From assembly GCF_003383615.1 (NCBI RefSeq), contig NZ_QNUL01000002.1, positions 186,001 through 250,000 on the forward strand: a stretch of DNA of 64,000 nucleotides, written 5' to 3'. Origin of the DNA: Dyadobacter luteus (lineage in GTDB: Bacteria > Bacteroidota > Bacteroidia > Cytophagales > Spirosomataceae). This document shows, one piece after another, positions 10,513-20,016 of the stretch. The position numbers and the translations under genes are program-made. The first letter of the stretch is position 1. Every line of letters starts with the position of its first letter. The notes beneath the pieces were generated by a model. The model was not told the origin of the DNA. It worked only from the letters and a program-made list of their open reading frames with translations, and did not search any database.

Positions 10513-11067
10513 CTACACTCCTCTGATCAGGTAAATAAAATCGTCTGTCTGATTGTTGGCAATGTGAGTGGGAGCAATGTGCTCAATCCATAGCCAACCT
10601 TCAACACTTGACGTGCTTCTCATTTCAGCTGTAAAATTCAAAGTAGCCGAAACGCCGGGACCTAGAATAACTCTGCCACCCCCATATCCGAATGGATTTG
10701 TGTAACTCGGTGAATCATCCCACATACAAGTCCCGCCGCCTGAACAACTCAAACTAGGTGAGTTGATCCGAAGCTGCCCGGTAACGGCGACGATAATCGG
10801 AAAGCTATTGGTATTACTGATATAAGCAGAAACTGCTTTAGAATAGCTTGTCAAAGAGCCGGTCATTTGATAGCCATACGGTGTGAAGTACCAAGTTGCC
10901 CCGCCAGAGCTGCGGGCTGATGATACAAGGTTTTGTTTCGCGTTGTTGGAGTCAATTGCCTGCCTTACAAACGCATTACCGGCATTATCGGCCTCGGATT
11001 TACTGATTTCCTGTTGTGACTGGCTTTCGATTCGATTGTCAGTACATGAGGTTACCATTGTCGCCAA
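10513..11067 (-). CDS. Putative lipoprotein of unknown function, start out of frame by one base
   Basis: The longest ATG-initiated frame starts at 11067 (MATMVTSCTDN) and gives 184 residues. In the same frame the codons just upstream read ...KLIFSAAILLATMVTSC, a textbook lipoprotein signal with Cys at the lipobox. The natural ATG is at 11099, but it is followed by only five A's, so it reads M K N stop. One more A would give MKKLIFSAAILLATMVTSC. The gene is thus either switched off by a one-base slip or uses another start. The mature part is serine/glycine-rich with a CSGGGTCMWDD segment and predicted beta structure. No family recognised. Confidence 0.6.
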   Translation of the reverse strand: MATMVTSCTDNRIESQSQQEISKSEADNAGNAFVRQAIDSNNAKQNLVSSARSSGGATWYFTPYGYQMTGSLTSYSKAVSAYISNTNSFPIIVAVTGQLRINSPSLSCSGGGTCMWDDSPSYTNPFGYGGGRVILGPGVSATLNFTAEMRSTSSVEGWLWIEHIAPTHIANNQTDDFIYLIRGV

Positions 11068-11275
11068 TAGTATCGCAGCTGAGAAAATTAGTTTTTCATA
11101 AAATAGTTTGATGAGTTTGTAGTTTATTTACTACATCAATATTATAAATAAATAATGGTATAATTACAAATAATGAAATGTTTTAAAACTTTCTGGAATA
11201 TCTGGAATCATGTTTCAGGTTGTCGTTTCTCACTCTCGCCGGAATGTTACTACTTCCCACCCAGGCCCGGCACAT

Positions 11276-11541
11276 TTAAAAAGTGACTGCGCGGGCAGCC
11301 TCGTTTTGCGCTATAGTATCTTCTACTTTTTGTACAAACCATTCGAAAGATGCACTGTCGAGTTTGGGTAGAAATGCCGCAAAACCTTGATTATTGAACG
11401 GACAAATTGTTAGATACAGGTGTGTATTTTCATAGCGGTATGCCGCTGCGGCCTGTTTTTCCGGTGCTACTGGCCAATGTCCTGCAGGAGCACATTTTCT
11501 GCTTAATTCTGTGCGCGTGCCTGCCCTGAGTTCGTCGTGAA
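11276..11541 (-). pseudogene. Protein-like fragment immediately after nhaA, no start codon
   Basis: Directly downstream of the nhaA stop, another minus-strand frame stays open to 11276 and reads like a globular protein: 'APEKQAAAAYRYENTHLYLT', 'PKLDSASFEWFVQKVEDTIA', ending EAARAVTF. No ATG precedes it in frame; the frame runs into nhaA with a stop there. It may be the 3' remnant of a gene fused by deletion to the end of nhaA. I do not recognise the family. Confidence 0.35.
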
Positions 11542-11547
11542 AAAATA

Positions 11548-12756
11548 TTATATACCTTCTGTCAGGTCTGTATCTGGCAATCTTTTGCTTCTTTTATCAA
11601 CTTTACCCAGCCATAAATAGCCTAAAATTCCGGATACAATAGAAGCGATTAATATAGAAAATTTGGCTTCTGCCAATACCAATTCCATTCCTGAAAATGA
11701 AAGCAGAGCTATAAATATAGACATGGTAAAGCCTATCCCTCCAAGCATTCCTACACCAATGATGTGTAGCCATGATGCATGCTTGGGCATTTTGGCAATT
11801 CCTAACTTTACGGCAATCCAGGAAAAAATGGTAATTCCAAGAGGCTTTCCAATGACAAGGCCGGCGATAATTCCCATACCCAACACGGTAGTCAACCCCA
11901 GCAGCATGATCGGTTCAAAATGAATATTGGTATTTGCAAGTGCAAATATGGGCATAATCAGAAAATTGACCGGGTTGACCAGGATATGCTCAAGTTTTTC
12001 CAGCGGGGATTCGGTCGCGTCCGGAGTAGTCGGTATAGCAAACGCAGTTAACACCCCCGCAATGGTTGCATGCACCCCCGAATGATGCACAAAATACCAT
12101 ATAAAAAGGCCGGGAATCAGGTATGCAGCCAGATTTTTTACTTTCAATTTATTAAGCAGAAGCAAAAAGCCAAAAATGCCGGACGCATAAAATAAATATG
12201 TAAAATGAATGTCAGTGGAGTAAAATAAGGCAATCACTAAAATCGCCATCAGATCGTCAACGATGGCCAGTGCAGAAAGAAATATTTTCAGCGACGACGG
12301 TACGCGTTTTCCCAGCATCGAAATCACGGCAATCGCAAAAGCGATATCCGTTGCCATAGGTATACCCCAGCCGCCGGCTGTCTGAGAGCCGTAATTAAAT
12401 GAGAAGTATATCAGTGCGGGAGCCATCACACCTCCAATCGCTGCCAGTATGGGCAATGACGCTTTTTTGAAAGATGAGAGTTCTCCCTCTACCATTTCCC
12501 GCTTGATTTCCAGTCCCACTAAAAGGAAGAAAATGGCCATCAACCCATCATTAATCCAAAGTATGATAGGGTAACGCAGGTGAATGCCCGCAAAGTTTGC
12601 ACCGAGCTCAGTTGCGAGAATTGCTTCTAAGCCGGGCCCTAAGCCTGTGTTTGCAATGATTAAGGATGTGATCACACAAAAAATGAGAATAATACCACCA
12701 ATAGATGTGGATCTGAAGAATTGCTTGAAAGACCGGAGGTTGATTAGTTGTGCCAT
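11548..12756 (-). CDS. nhaA: Na+/H+ antiporter NhaA
   Basis: A 402-residue membrane protein with about 11-12 helices. It carries the NhaA signatures: 'GLMAIFFLLVGLEIKREMVEGEL' (about 71-93), 'GGWGIPMATDIAFAIAVISMLG' with Asp137, and 'SALAIVDDLMAI' with the ion-binding pair Asp167/Asp168 (E. coli Asp163/164). It exchanges extruded Na+ for incoming H+ across the inner membrane and supports pH and salt homeostasis. The ATG at 12756 (MAQLINLRSFKQFFRS) is preferred: the 39-codon upstream extension is cysteine/tyrosine-rich and unlike NhaA N termini. Single gene; a gene relic follows its stop. Confidence 0.95.
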   Translation of the reverse strand: MAQLINLRSFKQFFRSTSIGGIILIFCVITSLIIANTGLGPGLEAILATELGANFAGIHLRYPIILWINDGLMAIFFLLVGLEIKREMVEGELSSFKKASLPILAAIGGVMAPALIYFSFNYGSQTAGGWGIPMATDIAFAIAVISMLGKRVPSSLKIFLSALAIVDDLMAILVIALFYSTDIHFTYLFYASGIFGFLLLLNKLKVKNLAAYLIPGLFIWYFVHHSGVHATIAGVLTAFAIPTTPDATESPLEKLEHILVNPVNFLIMPIFALANTNIHFEPIMLLGLTTVLGMGIIAGLVIGKPLGITIFSWIAVKLGIAKMPKHASWLHIIGVGMLGGIGFTMSIFIALLSFSGMELVLAEAKFSILIASIVSGILGYLWLGKVDKRSKRLPDTDLTEGI

Positions 12757-13461
12757 AGCCGTAAAACTAGTCACTAATGCCGGAATTAGCATCCCAAAGT
12801 GATAAGTAAACCGTGTCCGGATACAGAGCCTCTTGCTGTAGTAACATTTGCAGGGCAAATACTTGTCGTGCATAATGGGATTGGTGCTGGTTGTATGCGG
12901 CTGTCTGGTGCCGCTGCGCAGGGCATATAAGCTGATTGGAAATCAACAAAAGGTGCTTTGGCCTGTATCGTTTCTAATTTTGCCTGTACTGATAGACATA
13001 CTGATTGTATAGGGAGTAATGAACACGGTGATGAAACTAGGAATAATGAGCAACTACTGGATTTTGGGCTCTCCTAAAATAGTCAGCATCTGGACCGCCT
13101 GCGTGAGGATACTGTTTCTTCTTGACATAAAACAACTGTATGCATTAAATGCCCCTGCCAGCTAAATAAACAGACTCGAATTGATTGGCAGTTGGCAGGA
13201 AACGTTTTGCTAGGCGTAGGCAATTTCAGAATTGTTTTGTGCGTACAAGTGAAGACTGGTAGTGCCTGGAAAGATAGTAATAAATCACGAGTTCTTGCAG
13301 GTGGGGTTCGGCTTCAAAAAAGCCACATGCAGGTCATATGGATATAGCTTAAATGCAGATCTTTTACAGTGTCCGGATCCGGTATTTGTTGTTTTAAAGC
13401 AAGCTTATTCACCTCTGAGCGCCAATCATAACAGTCTACAGCCTTTTTTATATATTGACTG
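12757..13461. other. Gap with scattered relics
   Basis: Between the nhaA start and the permease fragment. An 18-base string at 13222-13239 (aatttcagaattgttttg) recurs with one change at 13771-13788, upstream of the intact ABC permease. No gene is recognised. Confidence 0.35.
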
Positions 13462-13788
13462 TGTCCTGGCCTGCTCGGATTGGCTACATACATGGCAGAA
13501 CAGCGCACAAAAGAAATCGGTATACGAAAAGTTCTTGGAGCGATACGTTAATTGCAACGTGCTGACCAGATAATTATGTGAGTGCTGTTCTTAGTATTTG
13601 AGCATCTTCGAATCGGTTAGGCGTGGTCATAATTGTGACAGGCTAATTTTTTTTTCTTTGAACTGACACTTTCATCACAAACGCATGTTGGGAAAGCACT
13701 GTTTACACGTAACATAACCTCATCTGATTAGTAACCATAACAAAATTAGCCCGGCACGCTGTCGTGGGTGAATTTCAGAATTGCTTTG
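13222..13788. repeat. 18-bp direct repeat (13222-13239 and 13771-13788)
   Basis: The strings aatttcagaattgttttg and aatttcagaattgctttg differ at one base. One copy lies before the permease relic and one before the intact permease, consistent with a duplicated leader region. Confidence 0.4.
13462..13551 (+). pseudogene. Fragment of an FtsX-type ABC permease
   Basis: One frame reads CPGLLGLATYMAEQ, then RTKEIGIRKVLGAIR and a stop. The second part is the motif found at the start of the C-terminal module of large Bacteroidota ABC permeases; the intact gene at 13990 has RTKEIGIRKVVGA. Sequence before it is out of frame, so this is a short relic of a second permease gene. Confidence 0.65.
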
Positions 13789-13989
13789 CAATATTTTAAC
13801 AGAGATATTTTGCCAGTCTGATTCATCCAAACATAGGTTTTGAGAGAATGTAAAGGCTCTATAGCAACAGATTGATTTCACCGATCAACTAATAGTGTAG
13901 TTTGTGAACCAGTAAATAAGTTATATATTTAACTTGTAATCATTAAGACACGACATAAACTCATTGTCCGATTTAAACTCACGTTGGCT

Positions 13990-16413
13990 ATGATACAAAA
14001 TTACATCACAGTTGCCTGGCGTAATCTGTTGAAGAATAAGGCAATTTCATTCATTATGATATTTGGGTTAGCTGCTAGTATAACTACCTTTCTCCTGATC
14101 ACGCAATATGTATTCTCTGAGTTTAGCTATGATGAATTCCATACCGGCGCAGATAACATCTATCGTATCCGACTCGATGATTATAAGCAGGGCATTCTTA
14201 CCAGCAGCAGCACGGTCAGCTATCACGCGGAAGCTCCGGCCATAAAAGAGACCTTTCCTGAGGTTGAGAATTTTGTTCGGCTGCACCGGGCAGATGGTAT
14301 GATCAGTTACCGGAAACCATCGGGAGAATTGGTCAGCCATCATGAGAAAAAGGCATTTTATGCGGACTCTTCTTTATTTGATGTATTTTCATTCCCGTTG
14401 CTAAAAGGTGCTGCCAATCAGGTGCTGCGTCGGCCTGAGTCCGTTGTGATTTCAGAAACGATGGCCCGTAAGTATTTTGGTCGGCATAATCCGATTGGCA
14501 AAACGCTTTCTTTAAGTTCAGACTGGCAGGGAGGTGACTACATCGTGGAGGGGGTGTTTGCTGATATTCCAGTGAATAGTCATATCCATTTCGATTTTGT
14601 TTTTGCCATCCAGAATCTGCTTAAAAATCAGCAGTTTGCCACCGGAGGCTGGTACTGGGCTAATTTCTATACGTATCTGCTACTTAAACCAGGTACCTTG
14701 CCAAAAGCATTGGAGAGTCGGCTGTCTGGGGTAATAGAAAAGCATATTGGTAAACAACTGAGAAAATATAATGTCAGGCAAACTTTCGCTTTACAACCCC
14801 TGCGTTCCATTCACCTTTACTCTCAAACGGCATCAGAAATCGAACCAAACGGCAAAATTGGAATCGTTTATGTGCTTATTCTGGTTGCTTTTCTGATTTT
14901 AGCCATAGGCTGGCTTAATTTTATAAACCTATCCACGGCCAGAGGTATTGAACGAGCTAAGGAAGTAGGTCTCCGCAAGGCACTGGGCTGTGAAAAAAGA
15001 CAACTGATGCAGCAATTCTTTCTTGAGTCTCTCGGTTTTAACTTGTTATCTGTGTGCATCGGAATTGGTCTGTTTTCACTCGTGCTGGTAATCTTTTCTG
15101 ACTGGATTCAGACTACCGGTAGCTTTTCGATGCTTGTGAATCCCTTATTTTGGATCGTATCCTTAACTGTAATTTTTTCCGGTTTTTTGCTTTCTGCACT
15201 TTACCCTGCTTTTGTCCTTTCCTCGTTTAAACCGATTGCAATTTTAAAAGGGTATTTACCTAAGCAAACTGGAGGTGAATCTTTCCGTAAATCCTTAGTA
15301 GTATTTCAATTTACAGCTTCGATTTTCCTGATTATTGCTACACTGGTCATTAATCAACAGCTTACTTTTATGCAGCAGCAAGATCTGGGAATGAATATCA
15401 ACCAGCAGCTTATAGTTAAAGCTCCCAAAATATTACGAACAGACAGCTTTACCAATGACATTCGCTCTTTTAAAGACCGGATGTTATCGCATACCGATAT
15501 CCGCCACGTAACTGCTTCCTCCGAAGTTCCGGGGCAGGAAATTTTCTGGACAGCAGAATGGCAACGATTCCATCAGGCTACCACCGATTTTAAACTGTGC
15601 AATATGTTAGCTGTTGATGAAGATTTTATACCGACATATAACATAAAGCTGCTGGCGGGACGAAATTTTAGCAAGGATTTATCACTTGATAACGAATCTG
15701 TTATTATTAACACAAGTGCCTTGAAGGCTTTTGGCTTTGCATCCGCTGAACAGGCAATCAATCAGGAAATTGGCGACGTGATACCTAAGAAGATTGTCGG
15801 CGTCGTCAATGACTTCCATCAGCAATCCCTAAAAACAGCAAATCGTCCAATTATTTTTCAGCATATCCCCTGGAATGGTAGCTTTTTGACGATTGGATTA
15901 CGGAGCAATCATCCGGGGCAATCAATCGCAATGCTTCAAAAAGACTATCAGGAAGCATTTCCCGGTAATGCATTTGAATTTTTTTTCCTGGATGATCATT
16001 TTCAAAGGCAGTACGAATCGGATGAACGGGTAGCCGATCTGTTTAGTTGGTTTGCGGTAGTAGCAATTAGTATTGCCTGCTCAGGTCTATTGGGTTTGGC
16101 GATGTTCACGGCAAAAAATCGTACAAAGGAAATTGGTATCCGAAAAGTGGTGGGAGCCAGCATTGGCAGCGTCGTCATGCTCTTGTCAAGGGATTTTCTC
16201 AGGCCGGTAGGTCTGGCTATTCTGTTAGCTTCGCCTCTTGCCTGGTACGCTATGACCTGGTGGCTACAGGACTTCGCGTATAAAACTGACATCAAGTTAT
16301 GGATATTTTTGGTAGCAGGTGTGCTGGCAGCAGGAATTGCGCTGGTAACTGTAAGTTTTCACAGTGTCAAAGCAGCTTTGACGAACCCCGTGAAGAGCCT
16401 ACGAGGGGAATAA
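13990..16413 (+). CDS. Two-module ABC transporter permease (MacB/FtsX type)
   Basis: An 807-residue inner-membrane permease with the duplicated layout of Bacteroidota 'antimicrobial peptide' ABC permeases. It has an N-terminal helix (about 20-40), a large periplasmic MacB_PCD domain, three helices around 285-420, a second periplasmic domain, and three C-terminal helices. Each module begins with its coupling motif: 'RGIERAKEVGLRKALG' and 'RTKEIGIRKVVGA'. The start 'MIQNYITVAWRNLLKNKA' is typical; a TTG two codons earlier is an alternative. The ATPase subunit is not adjacent. Such permeases export peptides or transmit force for lipoprotein or toxin extrusion; substrate unknown. Its upstream leader is partly duplicated near 13.2 kb. 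Confidence 0.9.
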   Translation: MIQNYITVAWRNLLKNKAISFIMIFGLAASITTFLLITQYVFSEFSYDEFHTGADNIYRIRLDDYKQGILTSSSTVSYHAEAPAIKETFPEVENFVRLHRADGMISYRKPSGELVSHHEKKAFYADSSLFDVFSFPLLKGAANQVLRRPESVVISETMARKYFGRHNPIGKTLSLSSDWQGGDYIVEGVFADIPVNSHIHFDFVFAIQNLLKNQQFATGGWYWANFYTYLLLKPGTLPKALESRLSGVIEKHIGKQLRKYNVRQTFALQPLRSIHLYSQTASEIEPNGKIGIVYVLILVAFLILAIGWLNFINLSTARGIERAKEVGLRKALGCEKRQLMQQFFLESLGFNLLSVCIGIGLFSLVLVIFSDWIQTTGSFSMLVNPLFWIVSLTVIFSGFLLSALYPAFVLSSFKPIAILKGYLPKQTGGESFRKSLVVFQFTASIFLIIATLVINQQLTFMQQQDLGMNINQQLIVKAPKILRTDSFTNDIRSFKDRMLSHTDIRHVTASSEVPGQEIFWTAEWQRFHQATTDFKLCNMLAVDEDFIPTYNIKLLAGRNFSKDLSLDNESVIINTSALKAFGFASAEQAINQEIGDVIPKKIVGVVNDFHQQSLKTANRPIIFQHIPWNGSFLTIGLRSNHPGQSIAMLQKDYQEAFPGNAFEFFFLDDHFQRQYESDERVADLFSWFAVVAISIACSGLLGLAMFTAKNRTKEIGIRKVVGASIGSVVMLLSRDFLRPVGLAILLASPLAWYAMTWWLQDFAYKTDIKLWIFLVAGVLAAGIALVTVSFHSVKAALTNPVKSLRGE

Positions 16414-16554
16414 GTTCAGAGTTTTACTTACGTTTCCTGCTTTAAATGGCTAGGTCCGTTTAAAAAAGGCAGGATTTCGGATTGGCACATCATCTCAGTA
16501 ATCCTTAATTAATGAGCAAAAACATCTAAACTTCGAATTGATAAATATGAATGA

Positions 16555-16680
16555 TTTGCGGCCTGTTACGGAGAGCCCTGGGTTGGTAAATCCCTGGCTG
16601 CAGCTCATACCAAATGGCTGATGGAATTAATCTCTGAGGATCCTGTCAGTGGTAAATCGTTTGAGAAATCAGCAACGTAA
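16555..16680 (+). pseudogene. Possible remnant of a DinB-like protein gene
   Basis: A frame lacking a start codon reads 'ACYGEPWVGKSLAAAHTKW' and ends after about 41 codons. The 'YxGEPW' string resembles the start of DinB/YfiT-superfamily proteins of Bacteroidota, but the rest does not follow the family well. Weak; it may be chance. Confidence 0.2.
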
Positions 16681-16740
16681 CAGCGTAGGTCTGCGTACCT
16701 GATTAACGGGAATCCCTGGTTACAATAGATTTAAACGCTC

Positions 16741-17844
16741 ATGGTGAAAATTGATTACCTTCCTTCATGCCTGATTTTGTTAATAATGGCGGCATGTAAT
16801 TCTGACAAAGATACCAGTCAAAGATCCGTGGACAGTACAATGGTTTACCAGGTAGGATACCGAGCTATGTCATTTATTGACAGTTCGAGAACTTACAGAC
16901 CAGGTGTAGAGCAAAGCGACCCATTGTACTTTCGACCGATCGATATTGATCTCTGGTACCCGGCGCAACCGGGTGAATCGGATTCAACGCTGAAATTCAG
17001 GTATTTTCTACAATTGTTGCAAGACAGGGCTAATTTTTACGCTGCTCCTCAGAAGTTTGATAGCTTACCCATAACTTTTGCTAAGTCATTTTGCGATGGC
17101 TTTGGCTGTTCTCAACCGGCTCTTCTTTTGAAAAGCCCTACCCATACATACAATCAGGCTAAGCCAGTATCCCGTCAATTCCCTCTCCTCTTATACTTCG
17201 CAAGTTTCGGTTCGATGGGTTACGAGAACTACCTGCTTTTTGAATCTCTCGTTAGCCAGGGCTATATCATTGCCTGCGTTAACTCAATTGGACGTTATCC
17301 TGGTGATATGACGATGAAAAATGCAGACCTGATGGAGCAGGTCAGGGATGCTGATCAAATTGTAAACCGCTTGAAACTCATGGCTGGGATAGATACAACA
17401 AAAATTGGTGTATTAGGTTACAGTTGGGGGGGATTTGCCGGCGTCATCTGGGCCATGCAATCGCAAGGCGTTGATGCTATCGTATCATTAGATGGTTCTG
17501 AGGTCCACCATTATGGTTATTCAATATCAGAGGATCAGGATTTTGAATATACTGTCAATACCCCATTCTTCAAAAAGACCGGTTTGTCTGTGCCTTACCT
17601 GCGATTAGAGAGTAACCCTGAAGCCAAGATATCTAAGAAAGATTCTACGTATAACTTTTTAAGGAAAGTCAAAACAACAAAGCAGGTCGTAAAAATTGAT
17701 TCTGCAGGGCATCAGGATTTTTCTTCATTTCCAACTATTGTCAGATTATCGGGAAAATGCCCCGCTCCGAAAGTGTACCACACCATTACTGCCCATACCA
17801 TATCACACTTTAACAGATATCTTAAAACCGATGCTATGAAATAG
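16741..17844 (+). CDS. Lipoprotein alpha/beta hydrolase (PAF-acetylhydrolase-like)
   Basis: A 367-residue protein with a lipobox (LLIMAAC, Cys19) that would anchor it to the membrane, followed by an alpha/beta hydrolase fold. 'DIDLWYPA' (about 69-75) and 'PLLLYFASFGSMGYEN' precede the nucleophile elbow GYSWGG with Ser228. 'SLDGSE' and 'SAGHQDFSS' supply the probable acid and His. The layout resembles platelet-activating-factor acetylhydrolase/dienelactone-hydrolase relatives found as exported hydrolases. Substrate unknown. It stands alone between the ABC permease and the mobilisation genes. Confidence 0.8.
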   Translation: MVKIDYLPSCLILLIMAACNSDKDTSQRSVDSTMVYQVGYRAMSFIDSSRTYRPGVEQSDPLYFRPIDIDLWYPAQPGESDSTLKFRYFLQLLQDRANFYAAPQKFDSLPITFAKSFCDGFGCSQPALLLKSPTHTYNQAKPVSRQFPLLLYFASFGSMGYENYLLFESLVSQGYIIACVNSIGRYPGDMTMKNADLMEQVRDADQIVNRLKLMAGIDTTKIGVLGYSWGGFAGVIWAMQSQGVDAIVSLDGSEVHHYGYSISEDQDFEYTVNTPFFKKTGLSVPYLRLESNPEAKISKKDSTYNFLRKVKTTKQVVKIDSAGHQDFSSFPTIVRLSGKCPAPKVYHTITAHTISHFNRYLKTDAMK

Positions 17845-18015
17845 ACAGTAGCTTTTAGCCATTGGGGATTGCAGGGCGGCCCATGCCGTCAGTCTGTTAA
17901 ATTTTTTAGTTAATACTTTAATCCGTCTTGCTGTTTGGTCATTGCAAAGATGGAACGATCTCCATTCTTGTCAATTAGCTCCTGATGTAAATGGCTTTTG
18001 CCGGCAAAACGGCAC

Positions 18016-20004
18016 CTATTTTACCAGAACCAGATATTCCAGCTCAGGGTTATTGAGCATGTCTGCAATCTCTGAATCGATAATGTCCTGCACATCCTGA
18101 CGGATCTGATCGAAGTTTCGCTGTACGATTGCGTTGTCAAGGTTTCTGATCAAAGGTATTTCCTGGTATGAGGCCTCCTGCTTTTTGATCTGGTTGTGTT
18201 CATTGAGGATTTCACAGTGGAAAGCCTTCAGATCAACCTTCTTATCCGGATTATCAGATACAAGCCCGATAAATTCCCCCGAGCTGAGTGTATTTATTTT
18301 TGAAGCCGGCAAGGCAGCATCCAGTTGTTTGGAGCGGCTTACAGAGGTGTCTGTCCTGTTAATCGAAAAGCTTGTCCGGTCCTGCATGATCCTGCCTACA
18401 CGCTCAGAGAGCTGTTTGGCCGTATCGCCGGATACCTGACCGCTGATGATGTTTCCGGTAATGTTCATAATCACATCAGCCTGCTCACGGCCATATTCCT
18501 TTCGGAGCTGGCTCAGGTCCTGAAGGCCCAGTGTTGTCGCTACCTTATTGCTGCGGGCGGTTGCCATCAGACTATCTACATGATTGAGATAGATGGTCGG
18601 GAATTCATCAAAAACCAGGCTGCTTTTCAGTCTGCCTTTTTTGTTTACAAGTTTGATCAGCCTTGTGACATAGAGCGAAAGCACCGCTCCGTAGGTCAGT
18701 AATTTCTGAGGATTGTTGCCCATACATACAATCTTGGGCTCATCAGGGTCATTGATTTCAAGGCTGAAGTCATTTCCGGACAATACATAATACAAAGATG
18801 GGGAGGAGAGCCTCGCCATTGATATCTGAGCAGTAGCAATCTGGCCCTCAAGCTGCTGCGTGGCATCGTTTATAAATGCAGAAACAAACGGGCTGATCAG
18901 CGTCTGAATCTCAGGCTCAGCACGAAGGACAGTAAATAATTTATCCTGTTGTACCTGCATCAGCTCAATGACATGCGGCAGTGTACAGAACTCGCCATTC
19001 TGATATTTTCGCAGATACCAGATGATAGCAGTCAGAAAATTAATAGGTGATTCAACAAAAAAATCGCCCTGCCGCCTGATCCATTCCTTATTCAGGCCCA
19101 TCAGGATCGTTCTTGCGGACTCGGCAGCATCTGTGATGTCGGAAAGACCGGAAGGTTCTATTGGATTGCATCTGTGAGAGCGGGCAAGGTCGTCGAAGTT
19201 GATCACATAGAACTTTGGTGCAACTTTGTATTGATGCTTGTTTTTAAGAAAGTTGTTATAAGTTATTTTAGTCAGATCGTCGAATTTAAAGTCATAGACA
19301 AACATACTGAATCCTTTCTGCAGGTGCTGGGCGATAATGTGCCGGATCACAAAGTAGGTTTTTCCCGAGCCGGGAGATCCCAATACCAAAATACCACGGA
19401 AAGGGTTGATGAAATTAATCCAGCTAAAGCGCAGTTTGCCTTTCAGGCGGTAACGTGCCGGAAGGTTAACGGAATATTCGTTTTCGATCAGCTCTTCATT
19501 CTGAGGGAAGCTTTCATTGTCACGGTTAAAAATATCATGGCCAGTGATTTTCAGCCGGATGACCCGTGAAAGCATTGTGCCTCCTGTCAGCACCAGCATA
19601 TAGCCTATACTGCATAAGGCAAAATACACGCAGCTTATGGTCTGGTTATTGGCGTTTACAGTCAGGATCCACTGAGAAGGAAAGTAAAAAAGTAGTCCAA
19701 TAGCGGCATATTTGAGGGCTGTTGCTGTGCTGAGTTTTTCTTCTTTTTTGCCTTTTGCACCAAGCAGAGATATGCCAAGAAAACCAAGTGCAAGGACTTT
19801 GGTTTTAAAAAATGAGCTGAACAGGCCTGTCTTTATTACATTTTCAATGATCCGGTCACTGAACCGTGAGACAAGGCCCCAGCCTGCAAACACTGTATAG
19901 CAGTAATAATAAAAGTGCAAGCCTAAAAGCACCAGACTGATCATTCGAGTCATGTCCAGGATCCGCCTTAGTGCCTGATCATTTTCTCCGGTATTTGATG
20001 CCAT
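18016..20004 (-). CDS. TraG/TraD-like type IV coupling protein (YWFCY-type N terminus)
   Basis: A 662-residue protein with four N-terminal membrane helices (about 17-147), containing 'LHFYYYCYTVFAGW', which resembles the YWFCY domain of Bacteroidota coupling proteins. An ATPase domain follows: Walker A GSPGSGKTYF (209-218), a Walker-B-like 'SSLVFDEFPTIY', and the TraG-type 'QDLSQLRKEYG' segment. The hexameric pump would bring the relaxase-DNA complex to a conjugation channel. It is the last gene of a three-gene mobilisation operon, 12 bases after the relaxase. No mating-pair-formation genes are seen, so the element is probably mobilisable rather than self-transmissible. Confidence 0.9.
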   Translation of the reverse strand: MASNTGENDQALRRILDMTRMISLVLLGLHFYYYCYTVFAGWGLVSRFSDRIIENVIKTGLFSSFFKTKVLALGFLGISLLGAKGKKEEKLSTATALKYAAIGLLFYFPSQWILTVNANNQTISCVYFALCSIGYMLVLTGGTMLSRVIRLKITGHDIFNRDNESFPQNEELIENEYSVNLPARYRLKGKLRFSWINFINPFRGILVLGSPGSGKTYFVIRHIIAQHLQKGFSMFVYDFKFDDLTKITYNNFLKNKHQYKVAPKFYVINFDDLARSHRCNPIEPSGLSDITDAAESARTILMGLNKEWIRRQGDFFVESPINFLTAIIWYLRKYQNGEFCTLPHVIELMQVQQDKLFTVLRAEPEIQTLISPFVSAFINDATQQLEGQIATAQISMARLSSPSLYYVLSGNDFSLEINDPDEPKIVCMGNNPQKLLTYGAVLSLYVTRLIKLVNKKGRLKSSLVFDEFPTIYLNHVDSLMATARSNKVATTLGLQDLSQLRKEYGREQADVIMNITGNIISGQVSGDTAKQLSERVGRIMQDRTSFSINRTDTSVSRSKQLDAALPASKINTLSSGEFIGLVSDNPDKKVDLKAFHCEILNEHNQIKKQEASYQEIPLIRNLDNAIVQRNFDQIRQDVQDIIDSEIADMLNNPELEYLVLVK

Positions 20005-20016
20005 GATGTTACAGGT

